Shown here: one piece after another, positions 11,316-24,750 of the stretch
Numbering within the stretch: position 1 is the stretch's first letter
Layout of the letters: each line of letters starts with the position of its first letter
Assembly (NCBI RefSeq): GCF_030272615.1
Contig: NC_081409.1
Location: 21,950,260 to 22,014,259 of the forward strand
DNA: 64,000 bases
Direction: 5' to 3'
Source: Cryptomeria japonica
Taxonomy: Eukaryota; Streptophyta; Pinopsida; Cupressales; Cupressaceae
Position numbers and translations under genes: made by a program
The notes under the pieces: model-generated
Told to the model about the DNA's origin: nothing
Seen by the model: only the letters and a program-made list of their open reading frames with translations
Databases searched by the model: none

Positions 11316-12335
11316 TGTGTGTGTGAAAAGTGGACCTGTATCTGTACCTAGAATACATAACACTTCAATTAAGTCATTAGATGCATGGTTAGTAAATCAA
11401 TAATCAATGAATAATAAACCATAAAAAGTGACCCATTGCCTTCTAGTAGATGCGAGTTTAGATTGCTCTCAGATTGCTAAGCTATCCAGTGACTAGACAA
11501 CACCTAAACAAAGGATTTTTAAATCTATATGAGCATGAATATGAGCTAAATAGATGCAAGATTAATCTAACATGATTTAAGCAATTTGTGAATATTTAAT
11601 TTGCAATATCTCAATGTAAATTCTCAATGAACCTAGAGCAAAAACATCATAATAACAATAGATTCTCCAATATTTTTGAATGAGAGATGAGAGCCTGAAT
11701 TTATAGAAAATTCAGATAGAAACCAAAGGCTGAGATCAAATGATGATGAGCGGTCAAGATTTTCCAAGAGGAAGCACAATCCAGGTGAATTGATGTGATT
11801 GGATGCTTTTCTCAGTTTTAAAGGAAATTGAACTAAAATTAAGATAAATTTGATTTATTCTCTATTTCATTCAATTTTAAGATTTAATTGTTTTAATTGC
11901 TTTCTTTGAGATTATCTATCAATTTAATTTAATTTTTTTTTCAAGATTATCTCCAATTGATTTCTTTTCTCAATTTTTAATTCTTTTTTTGATTTATTTC
12001 CCTTTTTGAAGATTTGTGCTCATAATTTCCAATTCCTCTTTCTTGATTTGTTTCCTTTTTTGAAGATTTGTGGGAAATTGATTTATTTAATTAAATATGC
12101 TAGGATATTTAATAAAATAAATAAGATAATTGTTTAAAATGATTTACTTTGAATGATCAATTAATTAAATAAATATTTAATTAATATTGAGTGATTAATT
12201 TTGCCATGCGACATTTGATGATTTTAGAAATTAATTGTGTGCTCAAGATTGATTTAATTGCCTTTGGTTAGGACCTTGGTGACGTTGTCAAGATTAGGGG
12301 CTCATGGTTTAGATGACCATTTTTAGGGTATTACA
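11316..12335 (-). repeat. Left (3') LTR of element A
   Basis: On the plus strand it runs from TGTGTGTGTGAAAAGTGG to GGGTATTACA. It aligns along its whole length with 24751-25821, with scattered substitutions and short indels, including one of about 20 bp near 25000. On the minus strand it begins TGTAATACCC. Confidence 0.9.
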
Positions 12336-12349
12336 TTTGCCCCTCTTTG
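12336..12349 (-). promoter_or_regulatory. Polypurine tract of element A
   Basis: The minus strand reads CAAAGAGGGGCAAA directly before the 3' LTR start TGTAATACCC. It primes plus-strand DNA synthesis and sets the element's orientation. Confidence 0.75.
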
Positions 12350-14849
12350 AATTAATGTGCGAGCAAGGCATTGGTTCAAAGAAAAGTTGATGTCTAGGAG
12401 ATGCCAGTTTTGAACTTGATTGATCGCGAACTAGATGAAAAGTGAGGTGTTTATCTTGATTCGAAGAGATGAACCTGAATGAAGTCTGATTAAAGCAATA
12501 CCGATCCTGAACTTGATTGAACTTAGGAACTATAGAAAACAAAAGATACCGAACTTGAACTTGATTAATCAATAAGAAAATCTTATTGATCTAGAACTTG
12601 ATTGATCTAGACACAGTGAGTGATGATAAAATTGATCTTGAACTTGATTGATCAAGATGCGATGAACGAAGATAAACTGTCTAGCTTGATCCAAAGCGAT
12701 GAATACTGAACACCTACTTAGATTGAGTGTGATCAAAGAAACTCTTTAAACCCTTGATTGAGTTTAAATGAATAATCAGCTTGATGAAAAGCGATGAAAC
12801 TGATTAACGTTAAGAGATTGATTCAGATGAAGACAAATATCAGCTTGATTTGAAGCGATGAAACTGATATGCCCCTAGCGATTGATTTGATTTAGATGAC
12901 TGAGAAATCTCAACTTGATATAAAGCGATGAAGTTGAGATGCCCCTAGCGATGAGGTCTTATTTGATTGATTTTCTTTAGTTGAAAAAGATTTTTTGCTC
13001 GACTTTCGATGAAGATTTGAAAATTTTCTCGATATTGAAGAATGTGAGGTCATAAGGTCACGAGTATGCCCCCTCGGGAGCGAAATCAAAAAATAGCGAG
13101 GGTACATGATGATAGGAAATTTCTTTAGCGATGATAAGTTGTTTTGAGTATAAATTGATTCAAAGGAATTTTTGAAAATTTTGCGTTGATTGATAAGAAA
13201 TTGAGCGCAAAGTTGATTTGTAGAAATTAAATTGAGATTCAGTGTTGAAATTGAGCACAAAGTTAAAGAAAGAGCATTTGATGAAAAGTGCTAAGTGGTC
13301 CGAATTTTGTGAAATTTCGATGAGAGGGTTGACATCAGATTTCGATTTTGATCCCAAAAATGGACTCAGGACAGCCGATTTACAAGCTCGTGATTTGATT
13401 TCATTGTACTTGTGTTGATGGATTATGAGATGTTGTTCTATATGCTTTATTCTATATGTATGCATTTCTTTTCAGTATAGATGAATGAATGCAAATGGAA
13501 TATGGGTGTTTATTTTTGTTTCTTTTTATGCAAATAAATGATGATGCAAATAAATGAGGAGAATGAGTAACTAGTAATGCAAATGTTTATTTTTCTTCAT
13601 GCAATAATATGAATGCAAATAAGTATAAAATGAAATGTGTGAATCTATATAAAATGCTCATGTATGTAGCTAACATCTCAATACACAAGTACTCGATCGG
13701 AGAAATGATGAAAAAAGACCACTTAGCTAAGAAATGATGAAGCTTCCAACTTTCATTTAGAAGATACAGAGATTGGTGTTACCATACCGAAATCACTCTA
13801 CATTCACGAGATGCAGAATGAAATGCAAGCTGAGATGCAAAATGCAACCTAAACCTAGTCACTAGATTGTGAAAAGCTTAATTTTCATCATTGAGCATTT
13901 TAAAATTATAGTAGGCAAATTAGAGTTCCTTGCTTTTCATGTGCAATATTAGTTATCTTGTTCGCAATGACCCTTTTTTTGTTCATATCCTTGGACAGAT
14001 TTCGTAGGGACCTGGATTGCACAATAAAGAAATTCCCTCAAAATAGACAAAGAAATGATGGGAACCTCCCTGAAGCATTCAAATAAGCGGAGTCAAGGTA
14101 TGTGAGGCGATTTCACCTTGATGTGAAGGCTCTTATCATAGACACCCAACTAATTTAGATATTTCTAGATCATTGGGATCATTCCTTCAAGCAAAAAACA
14201 AAGAAGATATTATGCCCCCAATCCTTGCTCCTCTTAGTCAAGATAGAATTCCTTGAGTTACTCAGAGGGATAATAATCAAAAACCAATATAAAAGATAAC
14301 ACAGAAAGAAAATTTTCATTCATAGCTCAAACTGTTTAGTGATTGTTTTCCATTATGTTGTTTTGCTTGTTAACTCAGTGATAAAACTCTTCAGTAGTCA
14401 GGAGACAGGTAACTGACTCAGAGTGGATGACTAGGTTTCACTGACGTAAGGTTGACTTGGTTGATACTGCTTAGGACATGTAATGTGCTTGGTTGATTAA
14501 CCTAAGACTAGGACATTGATCAGTTTCAAGCCATGAGGGTACCAACGAACCAGGATGTCACAAAAGTGACCGAAATATGTACAAGCGAAAGCAAAGATGT
14601 ATGAAGCGGAAATGCCAATGTTGCATTGATAGATGGAGCACTTGAGTACAAGAGGTGCCTATTTGCCAGGTTTTCACCTTCATGGCAGAGATGCATATAT
14701 TTTTTACCAAGGTGCCTATTTACCAGGTTTTCACCAGGGCATTTTCTCTCTCTCTTTTTTTTTTTTTTTCTGATTTTTTGGATTTTTGCAAGACTTTTTC
14801 TGATTTTAAGGATTTTTTCAGGACTTTTTAGCTGTATAGGTTGCTGGAG
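12350..14849 (-). other. 3' non-coding region of element A
   Basis: About 2.5 kb lie between the end of integrase and the polypurine tract with no convincing reading frame. From 12400 to 12960 degenerate repeats recur, built on CTTGAT plus AAAGCGATGAA (clearest near 12777, 12840 and 12908, the last two with GATGCCCCTAGCG). A pyrimidine run with a long T tract lies at about 14746-14770. No antisense ORF like that in D is visible here. Confidence 0.5.
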
Positions 14850-16199
14850 CAAAGAATATTTAAGTGAATAATTTCTTCAGATGGATGGTGTTGATCGGTT
14901 CGTAGAGCTGTTCTCCTTCCGATGTTAAGAGTTGATAGGCACCAGAGCCAAAAGCTGCAGTAATGATATAGGGACCTAGCCAGTTGGGTTTGAACTTCCC
15001 TTTGTTGTCTCAAAACTATTGATTTTTAGGATTTTCTCTCAAAACTAGGTCACCAACCTAAAATTATCAGTTTCGAACCTTCTTGTTATATCCTCTAGAC
15101 ATTCGCTTTTGATACACTCTGAGATGATCAAACGCCACTTGTCGACGCTCATCCAACAATTCGAGCTCTTGCAATCTAGATACTTTATATTCTTCACCAG
15201 TAACAAGACCTTGCAAAGAAACTCTTAGAGATGGTATTTCCACATCAATAGGTAATACTACTTCAGACCCATACACCGAAGAAAAAGGTGTAGCCCTAGT
15301 AGGTGTTCTGATACTTGTTCTATAAGCCCACAATGTAGGATTGAGCTGCAGATGCCAATCCTTCCCAGATTTGTTCACTGTTCTGTGCAAGATAGTCAAT
15401 AGGTTTTTGTTAGATGCCTCTGCTTGTCCATTACCTTGAGGGTAATATACTGATGACCAGTGTTGTTTTATTTTGAATTTCTCACAGAGTTCGTCTAGAT
15501 CTTTGTTCTTGAATTGTCCTCCATTGTCAGTTGTAATGGATGAAGGTATACCATACCTGCAGATGATATAATTAAGAATAAAGAGAGCTACTTGTTTGCT
15601 GGTTGCCTTGATGAGTGAAACCGCTTCTACCTACTTAGTGAAGTACTTAGTGGTAGTGATAATAAATTTGCGTCCATTAGATGATGCAGGATATATTTGG
15701 CCAATTAGATCAAATGCCCACTGTTGGAAGGGCTAGTGTGTTACAAAGGGTATGAGATCCCTCACTAGAGCATGGATAAGGTGCCCATGCAGTTGGCACT
15801 TTTGACAAATTTTAGCAAATTTTATAGCTTCTTTCTCCATGTCGGGCTAGTAGTAGCCAACCCTTAGTATTTTTCGTGCTAAAGTTAGACTATTCGAATG
15901 AGATCCACAAACACCTTCATGAACCTCAAATAATGCGCATTGGGACTCCTCAATTTATAGACATCTAAGCAAAGTATTATCTAAACCTCGCCTGAATAGG
16001 TTGTGAGAAATGATGACGTACCATGATGCATTTCAGATTAGGTTCCTTTTTTCATTTCGGGAAAGATTAGTAGGGACAACTTGGTCATGTAGGTAAGAAT
16101 AAGGTGGCTTTAACGAGATGAGTCATGTCCAATAATAGAACAGACCATCTGGGACTCAGGAGAATCATAGGCAAGATAATGTAACTCTTCCACCAGGAA
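14850..16199 (-). pseudogene. Element A integrase
   Basis: Reading minus, the zinc-binding domain ends in FAKICQKCQLHGH. The catalytic core shows FDLIGQIYP (first Asp), ITTDNGGQFKNKD (second Asp) and YYPQGNGQAEA (Glu), so all three DDE residues can be read. The C-terminus has TPFSSVYGSEVVLP, IPSLRVSL and YNKKVR (15067-15399), then KFKPNWLGPYIITAAFGSGAY ending near 14860. Frame changes and stops separate these blocks. The arrangement is that of a gypsy integrase. Confidence 0.85.
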
Positions 16200-16661
16200 T
16201 TAAAAGAAAAAATTAGATTCCTGTAGCTGTGGTATAGATGCCAAGGTGGCCATTGCATCCGCTGCTCTATTTGCTATTCTGGGGATCTGTTGAGATGATA
16301 CAAAGGTAAAGTATTTCTTGAGATCATCCACCATTCTCTTATAAGGCATTAGTTTCTCATCTCTTGTCTGATATAGATCATTGATTTGGTTGATAATAAG
16401 TTGATAATCTCCATAGATGTGTAATTCAACTATCTTCCACTCAATGGCCAGCTTGATCCCGTTTACCAAAGCTTCATATTTTGCAATGTTGTTTATGCAA
16501 GGGAAGATAATCTTGTAAGCTTTCAGAATTGAATATTTTTGAGGAGTAATAAAAAGTATTCCGGCACCAAAACCATGTTGAGTGAAAGACCCATCAAATA
16601 ACATCTTCCATGATTGTTCAGTAAGGTGCATGATTGATTCATCTGGGAATTCTATATGCAA
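16200..16661 (-). pseudogene. Element A additional RNase H domain
   Basis: A 150-residue open stretch carries LFDGSFTQHGFGAGILF (first acidic residue in a DGS motif). KYEALVNGIKLAIEW supplies the catalytic Glu, HIYGDYQLIINQ the third acid, and RIANRAADAMATLA the C-terminal block with Asp. This is a second, plant-type RNase H after the one attached to RT. Such duplication is known in Tat/Ogre elements. It supports classifying A in that lineage. Confidence 0.8.
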
Positions 16662-16709
16662 AGGTTGACTATCTTCAAGTGGAGCATCAACAAGTTGGTC
16701 TGCAATAAC

Positions 16710-18149
16710 CTATCCTTTGATGGCTTTACGTTCCACATATTCAATATCAAATTCTATAAGAACCATGACCCATTTGGCTAGTCTTCCTATAAGCGTTGCT
16801 TTACTGAGAAGATATTTGAGTGGATCAATCTTAGCTACCAGCTTAATAGAGTGTGCCAATATATAGTGCCTTAATTTTTGTGATGCAAAGACCAATGCCA
16901 AGCATGCTTTATCTATTATAGTTTAGTTCATTTTATATGACACCAATGTTCTGCTGATTTAATAGATAGCACGTTCCTTTTTATTGTCATCCTGTTGTGC
17001 CAGAAGTGCCCCCAGTGAAGTATCTGTAGTTGATATGTATAGGATCAGTGGCTTACCTTGAATCGGTGGCATTAATATGGGTGGATTAGAAAGATATTCT
17101 TTGATTTGTTTTAAATATTGTTCACAATATTTATCCCAGTTGTATTGAACTCCTTTCCTTAATACCTTTGTGAAAGATTGAGCTTTTTCTGCTAGCTGGG
17201 ATATAAAACGCCTTATTGATTGAAGACAGCCTTGTAAACTTCTCATTTGACTGATATTCTTGGGTGGAGGCATTTCCATTATAGCTTGGACCTTTTCAGG
17301 GTCAACCTCAATTCCATTATTTGAAATTATGTAACCAAGCAATTTTCCTGATGTTACCCCAAATGCACACTTTTTAGGATTTAACCGGAGCTTGAATCTT
17401 TCCATTCTATCCAGTATGAGACCTAGTTCTTGAATATGTGTAGATCTCTTCATAGTCTTTACCAGGGTGTCATCAAAATAATCTTCCATGTTTTTATGCA
17501 TTATATCATGGAAGATAGTGGTTATCGCTCTTTGGTAAGTTGCTCCTGCGTTCTTTAGACCAAATGGCATAACATTCTAGCAGAAGGTTCCCCATGCACA
17601 TGTGAAAGCTGCATTTTCTTGATCTTCAGGGGATATCTTGATCTGATTGTAACTAGAGAATCCATCCATTAATGAATACATCTCATATCTAGCAGTCATA
17701 TCTACTATCATGTCAATGTTGGGTAATGGAAAATCATCTTTCAGACATGCCTTATTGAGATCCCTGACGTCTGTGCAAACTCTAATAGATTTGTATGCCT
17801 TTGATACAGGTACTATATTTGATATCCATTATGCGTAGTCTATAGCTATGATAAATCCAGCTTTTAGCAATTTTTCTAGTTCAACTTTGACTAGCAGTGC
17901 CACATGCGGATGCATCTTACAAAGTTTTTGCTTGACTGGTTTAACTCCTGGTGTAATAGAGAGATGATGCATGATGAGATCAGGATCTAGTCTTGGCATA
18001 TCTGAGTATGTCCATGCAAAGTTGATCTTATTTTCTAAAAAAAAGTTTCTGAAATATTTTAACTCTTCTGCTAATAGTGATTGAGCTAAATGAATGATGT
18101 GTGGTGTCTCTTGACTCCCAATGTTCATTGGCCGAGTTGGCTCAATCAA
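16710..18149 (-). pseudogene. Element A reverse transcriptase and first RNase H
   Basis: The block starts near 18149 with the pre-RT segment and KLLKAGFIIAIDYA (RT N-terminus). CTDVRDLNKA, LMDGFSSYNQI and NVMPFGLKNAGATYQRA follow, and the YxDD-box equivalent reads DYFDDTLV. Then LNPKKCAFGV and GYIISNNGIEVDPEKV occur. RNase H follows (ISTTDTSLGALLAQQ, then LRHYILAHSIKLV and EYVERKAIKG). Tyr of the YVDD box is part of YFDD. A TAG replaces Trp near 17570 in the FCWN position, and TAA occurs near 17829. Confidence 0.88.
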
Positions 18150-18241
18150 TATGGAAGATCTCTCCTAGAAGTGACTTGGCAGTATATCAAGTATCTCACC
18201 TTCAGGCACCTCAGAGAGGTTTTCACCTTTAGGTACATCCT

Positions 18242-19141
18242 TTATTTTCTCTTTTTTAGATTCTGATACCGCCACAATGTGGTTTTTGCCATCAGATCTT
18301 TTATTTTTATTTTTCTTATTTTGCGACTAAGATACTTGATATCTATTTCAGTCTTGTTTTCACTTTGTTCATTGGTGGAAGAGTACATGGGTTCAACTGC
18401 ATTGAGATAGTAGGCTAATGTATAGTCATTGGCAAAAGTAGGTACATTCAAGGGTTGGTTATAAAGAGTACAATCAATTAGTTCCAGATGCATTAAGGAT
18501 AAGGTTGGAACAGGCTCAAGGAATTTCACAGTACTATCATCATGGCTTCATACTGACCAGTCGAGTTCCAGAAGACTACCTTGTGTATGTGTCTCGAGAC
18601 TAGGAAGAGTTACGACATAATTATCGAAATTCATGTTAGTATTTATTGGACCTAACCCAACCGACCTACTTCTAGTGTCGTCACCTACTTCAGACTGGAC
18701 TATATACCATGGTGTGACAGTAACAGGGTGAGCGGACAACATCTCAACATTCATGACAGAGTAGTCATAATGTGTTGTTGAATAATCATTGTTATGAATA
18801 GAGCTCGTGTCTGAGTTATCAGAGTCATAAGATGAAGTTTCTGACTCATCTTCAAGTGGCTTAGTAAAAGTATATATAGTATCAACACCCACATCTTTGA
18901 TGCTGCAAGTTCCTTCGTGATTTGGTTCATTGATTGCTTGTATTTGACACACTTGTGGACATAACCTTGATGGTTCTGTTAATCCATGTCGCCTGTTCCA
19001 TTCAGCTTCCTCTGGACTGATCACTGGTTCTATTTCTGTAGCTTCTAGTTCTTCTTTTGTAGTTTTGTACATGATTTGTCTTATCTCATTAGAAGGAGAG
19101 TTAGTGGGTGAAGAAATTGCTTGTGTCCTTTCTTCCTCCAT
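18242..19141 (-). pseudogene. Element A linker region between protease and RT
   Basis: Two open stretches (18548-19141 and 18242-18529) encode Ser/Thr/Glu-rich sequence with no catalytic motif. They lie between the G-patch part and RT. The first includes EEAEWNRRHGLTEPS. I do not recognise a domain; they are part of the polyprotein by position. Confidence 0.5.
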
Positions 19142-19544
19142 CTGTCATTCATAGTCTTCTTATCTTTTTAGTCTAATTTCTTCCATTTCCTTTTGAAATT
19201 TTTAGGCATATCAGCTCTTGTGCATCATCTATGATATCACTGGATTATTTAGGGGTTTCTATAGTAGATGTATCTGAGAGATGGTCAAGACCCCATTCAT
19301 ACTCATTTGAATCAATTTTTGAATCATCTACTTGTTGTCTGCCAGTATATGTGATTGAAATGTTCAGCAGTGCAAACAATTCTCTGATTCTATATACTTC
19401 ATCTCTCATATCCTCTAGGACTTCTACTTCCTGTGGTATTATAGCTAATATAACTGGAACTTGATTACCATCTTTTCCCTCTCTCTAGGTGGGAAATTCT
19501 TTTTGTTCACCGTCACACTCTTCCTGAGTTTGTTGAGTACTAAT

Positions 19545-20798
19545 TTATTGTGTTGTTAAAGGTAGTACCTTTTTCTTCCACTTACGTTGATGGTGGGGCA
19601 TGTGCTTCTGATTTGATGACTTTCTTGGATCATATCCCAGTCCAGCTTTATCATTGGCAGACTTAGTTTGTAAATGAATAGGTTCAACAATACCTTTTTG
19701 ACGTTTGCCTAGAGGACCAATACTTGAATATCCCATGCGTTGAAGCATCTTATAGCCTGGACCATATTGTGTCAGAGAAATCTCACAATGTTGTATTTCT
19801 TTGTTTGCACTATCTTCTTTGAAAAGTGACTTGAGAACATCATCCTCTTCTATTTCACTTGCAAGAGAAGTAGAGGACTGTATGAAGACACCATCATAAA
19901 TGACTTTTGGAGTTGAAGTTTGTGGCTTCATAGCCTCTGATGGTTTTCCCAACTGTCTTGGTGATGGAGGAAGAGACATCAGTGAGAGTATAGGCTCTAT
20001 TTTGTAGCCATCTATGCTAGTGTTTGTGATTTTCAATTTCTTTTGTAAATCTTTCAACAAAGATTTTGAACTTTCAGTTGTGGAGGCCGCTCTATTATGA
20101 GGAACAAAAGCATCAGCACTCTGCGTTAATGCATTGCAGGTATAACTTGTATCACCAGGAATATTGACTTCAACTCCATTATAAGGAGATTTCAAGCATT
20201 GATGATACATAGATGGTACTGCTTTCATTTCATGAATCCATGGTCTGCCCAGTAAGATGTTGTATGAAAGATGAAGATCCAGGACTTGAAAAATGACATC
20301 TCTTTCCATAGGTCCTACTCTGATTGGTAATAGTACCAGATCCTTAGAGGTTCTTTCTTCTTCATCATAAGCCTTGATTGTTATTTTCTTTGTTGGGTCA
20401 ATAACATTTTCAGAGAATCCCAGCCGTGTCAATAGATTGTAGGTACAAATATTCAACCCAATGCCTCCATCTATCAAAACATGGTTAACGCAGTGTTTAT
20501 GGATCATGGCTTCAATGTGTAATGGCTGGTTATGTGGGTGACTCAGTGAGTTATCATCTTCTTCAGAGAAAGTGAGGTAATGAGGTGAGGTCAAGTGATC
20601 GACCATAGATTGAAATTGATCTACGTCTAAATCTTTAGGGACACTAGTGGTAAGTAGAGCCTTGTCCAGGAACTCTCTATGAGCAGAAGAGATCTTAAGC
20701 AGTTCCAAAATGGAGATTTGAGCATTGGTTCTCTTCAATTGTTCGACAATACTATAACCAAGAGAAGACGATGAAGCCAATTGTTTTGATTTGGCCAT
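19545..20798 (-). pseudogene. Element A protease with G-patch segment
   Basis: This is the longest uninterrupted frame in the window (417 residues). The aspartic protease is recognised by NHVLIDGGIGLNICTYNLL, where the usual DSG is DGG, and by the C-terminal YNILLGRPWIHEMKAVPS. Near residues 345-385 a glycine-rich block follows (YKMLQRMGYSSIGPLGK, then KAGLGYD) that resembles a G-patch, known downstream of protease in some Tat-like elements. The DSG-to-DGG change, if true of the family, keeps the catalytic Asp. Confidence 0.75.
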
Positions 20799-20810
20799 GA
20801 TTGTATCTGT

Positions 20811-22745
20811 TTACCTATTTGGTAGATTTGATGTTGTTTGATCGAAAGATGAGGAACTAGCTCCTGGGAGAGTAATCTTCCTTTGAGCACGAGTCACAAC
20901 ATTAGTAGTTTGTGCTTGACTTTGGTGATCCTGGACTATGATCACATTGCAAGATTCAGTTTGAGTAGATTCAATCATGTTGATCATATTATCGTTGTTA
21001 GTGTAGGTATAATTGACTCTATCTCCTCCCTTGGATTTTGAGGAATCTCCTTGTTCATAAGTTAGTAAGGGATCTTTAAAAGCCTTATGATCAACATTTG
21101 TCTCATGATTTCCAACAACGATCTTGTTTGCATCAATGAGATATTGGATTTCATGTCGAATTTTCATGCAGTTGTTTATGTTATGTCCCTTTTTCCGATG
21201 GTAGTCATAGTATTCATTTTCTCTCCACCATTTGGGTCTAATTTTTGGGTCATATGGTCTAGAATTGTCTAGCAATGTTATCAGATTATTTGCCAATAAG
21301 GTTTTGAAAGCTGATTCATATGACTCATCTAGAGGAGTAAAATCACGCTTAGGCTTTGAAACCCAAGGTTTTTCTTTAAACCATTCTCTTGTTTTCTTTG
21401 GAGGATTTTCTATCACAATTTTAGCTGCTTTGAGTGCTTGCGTGCCACTGGCCAAGTTAAATATTGTAGATTTTGTTTTTGCTTAGACAGTATCTACCAC
21501 TCCATTACTAACAATGTTTCTATTGTTATCTTTTCCATATTTCCAGTACTTTCTCTTTTCTTTAGAGCTAGAACCTTGCGATGTTTCTTTCCAAAGCGAT
21601 ATATCTCCCTTGTTTATAAGCACATCTTCCATTCTGAGGGCGTTATCTACCATTTTGTTGAATGAAGGGTGTACTTGCATCTGGACACTATACTTTAATT
21701 TAGGGATTAGGTTGTTGACAAAGATATCCATTTTCTCAAGATCTGGGATAGTCCATGAATATCTAGAGAACATCTTTCTCCATCGTTGGAGAAAAGTGAG
21801 AAAGGGTTCTCCTGTCTTTTGTTTGGTATTGCAAAGCTCTATCATAGTCACAGGATGTTGAATGTTGTATGAGTATTGTTGTAAAAATAGTTGGACTAGT
21901 TCTTCGAACGTTTTTTTTCCTTTGGGTAGACTTGAGAACCATTCCATTGCTTGACCCCCTAAACTCCTTGGGAAAAGGTGCATGAGGTATGTTTGATCGT
22001 GCATGAACTCCATACAGGTGGCACAAAAATCTCTGACATGACCTTGAGGATCTCAGGTACCATCATATTTGTCAAATTTTGGGATCTTGAAGTGAAGGAA
22101 ATGGAGGCATGTAAAGGTTTTTGTCAAATGAGAATGGGCATATTGTGTCCAGAGAATATTGTTTTGGTGTTTTATCTTTGTTTTGTAGTTTTGTGACCGC
22201 AGTTTGTAATGTTTGCATTTGTTTGCTTATTTTTCCCCATGGTGTCTCTTCCTCTTTAGCGACGAGGGCCTCCACATTATAACTAGTAGGGAGTTTGGCG
22301 CCTTGCTTTGCTAATTCTAGGAAATAATCTTCTTTTTCCCTAGCCATGATGACCTTCATCATTTTTTAGAACTCTTTATCATTCTGACATCTATGTACCT
22401 TGGCTTCAGGAGGTTCAGGAAGCTCAGATTTAGTCGATGAGGAATCACTATTAGTAGCATGATTGCTGAAGTCGTCGTGAGTGTCTCGTTTACTAGCTTC
22501 TCTTTCTTGTCTTTCCCCAGACATGGTGGGAGATAGGGGCTGACCAAAGAATGGTAGATCATAAACTGGTATCTATGATGAGGAGGGTTTATTGTAAAAA
22601 GGGTTTTCCACAAAGACTGAATTGTCTTTTGACAAAAGGGCATTTCTTTTTCTTTGTCTCTTTTGCTGCGAGAATTTCTAGTTTGAATAGGCATTTTGTA
22701 ACCGATAGGACCGAGAGCTAGATGTGTTGCAGAAGTCAAGATCAA
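20811..22745 (-). pseudogene. Element A gag
   Basis: The gag core is read at 21483-22013: YLMHLFPRSLGGQAMEWFSS, then FLTFLQRWRKMFS, the classical gypsy Retrotrans_gag pattern. The segment 20811-21455 ends with a zinc-knuckle-like YYDYHRKKGHNINNCM, in which the first Cys of CxxC is Tyr. Upstream parts (22072-22745) are Lys/Ser-rich and interrupted. Stops separate the four segments. Confidence 0.75.
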
Positions 22746-24720
22746 ATTGTAACTAGTAGTTCGTTTAACATAGTGATTGAGTGAAGTAACTAAGATCTGG
22801 TCTAGTTTTAGGAATGATCTATCCTATGTAAGACATTATCTAAGTTAACTTAGGTTTGATAAGATGTTTGTTTGAACTAGCTTAAAGATGATCGACAAAA
22901 TCGTGCAACACAACGACAGGGGTATACTATCAAGGTTGTTTAAGCTCCAAAGGATGATAACCAATTTTAGGCTTGTTGTAGACTGATCTGGGCAACTTTG
23001 ACTATTTTGACTGACAAGATCAAGAATTTATACGATAGAGGATTGGACAGAGATGAGATTCTGACAGACAATTTTAATGACTGATGACTACTAGTTTTTG
23101 ATAAGGACTGATGTTTCAATGACTGAAAGAGACCAGTTTGGACACAGACGGAGTTTATCACTGAATTATTTGATATTGTTTCATTTGTTTTCTCCAGTTT
23201 CAGTATTTCAGTTTCAGTTTCAGGGATGAAAACATAGAAAACAAGCAAGATATATAATAATTCAATCACAACACGCTAACCCTATGGAAGTTGGCTTAGA
23301 GAAGAAAACCTTTGCTTGCTGAATTAGGTACACACCCAATAGCTAATCAGAATATGACCGCTAAGTCTCACGCAATGGATTCTCAATGTCATTTTAGCCG
23401 ACTCCAAACGCTAATGGGGGCAAAATATGGCAAGTGTCTTGGGAGAGTTACTATCTCTCTTGCACAAAGACTATCAACCTTTCGGAGGTGAATCGGGTAG
23501 CTTCTATCTTATAGTTCTTAGTCAGGAATTCCAGTTGAAATTACCCCTTGAAGTCACACAAGCATGATTGAGACCTATAGCCCAACAAGGTACCAAAATA
23601 AGATGTAGTCATGTAAACGTGATTGAGACCACGAGGCCCTACAAAATGCTCGATATGAGAGATCTCAAAGAGAAAAATCAAATAATCCCATCCTCTGAGA
23701 CTTTAATCACCAGAGGCCTATTTATTATAGTGAGTTGGAATGCTCAGGTCCAATTGTACTCACTTGGGTCATTCTCACAGGGTGATTACTTTTTCCCACT
23801 GTGATAGGTCCGCTAAAGGTACACAAATCTCAAAACTTAGAAAAAGCTTCGAGGGTCTAGATTTCTGACTGTCTATAAAAGACAAGAGCATACTCTCCTA
23901 CCTCTTAGATTTTTCTGAAAACATGAAAGACATATTTGTTCTTTAACCAGATAGCAATTTAAGTGCCTAAGAAAATACTAAATGAATACACAATGTTTAG
24001 TCGATTCTCCTTAGGCAACCTGCAAAACCAATATGTCAGTAGTCATTTTCTTCTTGATTCTTTGGCAGACGTATGTTTGATTGATAGAATCTTTAACAAG
24101 CATCCTGCAAACATTAAAAGCCGAAAATTAGTTGCCAAAATAACATAAAAAAAAAAATCATCAAAAGAAAATTCTAGCATGCAAACTGTAAATTAAACTA
24201 ATCTAACAAGAATTTCCATTTTTTATGACTATCCTAGTTATGATAGTTTTGATAGTACTGAACTCTGTCGTTTATAACTTTTCAACTAGGGCTAATTTTG
24301 AAAATTTCTTCAGTGTAAATGTGGAAAACATGGTTTTACAGAACATATTAAAATTTTGTTTAGATCCAACAGTTAAATAAAAAGTTATGCCCTCCGCACC
24401 GAGACCATTTTTGACTGTCACAAAAGAATAAGTAAAATGATAGTACTGCACTCTGTCATTTATAACTTTTCTACGAGAGATAATTTGGACAATCTCTTTG
24501 GTGGACCTGTAGAAAACTTGGTTTTCAACAACATATCAAAAATTGGTTTAGATCCAACAGTTCAATAAAAAGTTATGCTCTCCAAACCGAGACCCTTTTT
24601 GACTATCATAGAAGAACAAGCAAAAAGAAAGATTTTTATTTGCAAATTTAACACATGTTTATTAGTTATAAAAACCAAATATTAAATTTGTTCAAGAAAC
24701 ATTATAAATCTTGTAGTCAT
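22746..24720 (-). other. 5' leader of element A
   Basis: About 2 kb between primer-binding site and gag with no coding sequence recognised. It contains a direct duplication at 24251-24627 and short T/A tracts. Confidence 0.5.
24251..24627. repeat. Tandem duplication, 188-bp period
   Basis: Copy 1 starts GATAGTACTGAACTCTGTC at 24251 and copy 2 starts GATAGTACTGCACTCTGTC at 24439. Both contain TTTATAACTTTT, TTTAGATCCAACAGTT and AAAAAGTTATGC in the same order and spacing. They differ by scattered substitutions. Confidence 0.85.
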
Positions 24721-24746
24721 GGGTTCAAGCCCCACGGTGGGCACCA
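24721..24746 (-). promoter_or_regulatory. Primer-binding site of element A (tRNA-Lys)
   Basis: The minus strand reads TGGTGCCCACCGTGGGGC four bases inside the 5' LTR. This is complementary to the 3' end of plant tRNA-Lys(CUU) with one or two differences, from my recall of that tRNA. The site fixes the 5' LTR as the right copy. Confidence 0.75.
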
Positions 24747-24750
24747 AAGA

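Noticed and set aside
24721-24746. tRNA-like 3' end (GGGTTCAAGCCCCACGG)
   Set aside because: Only the T-arm and acceptor complement are present, next to an LTR; it is a primer-binding site.
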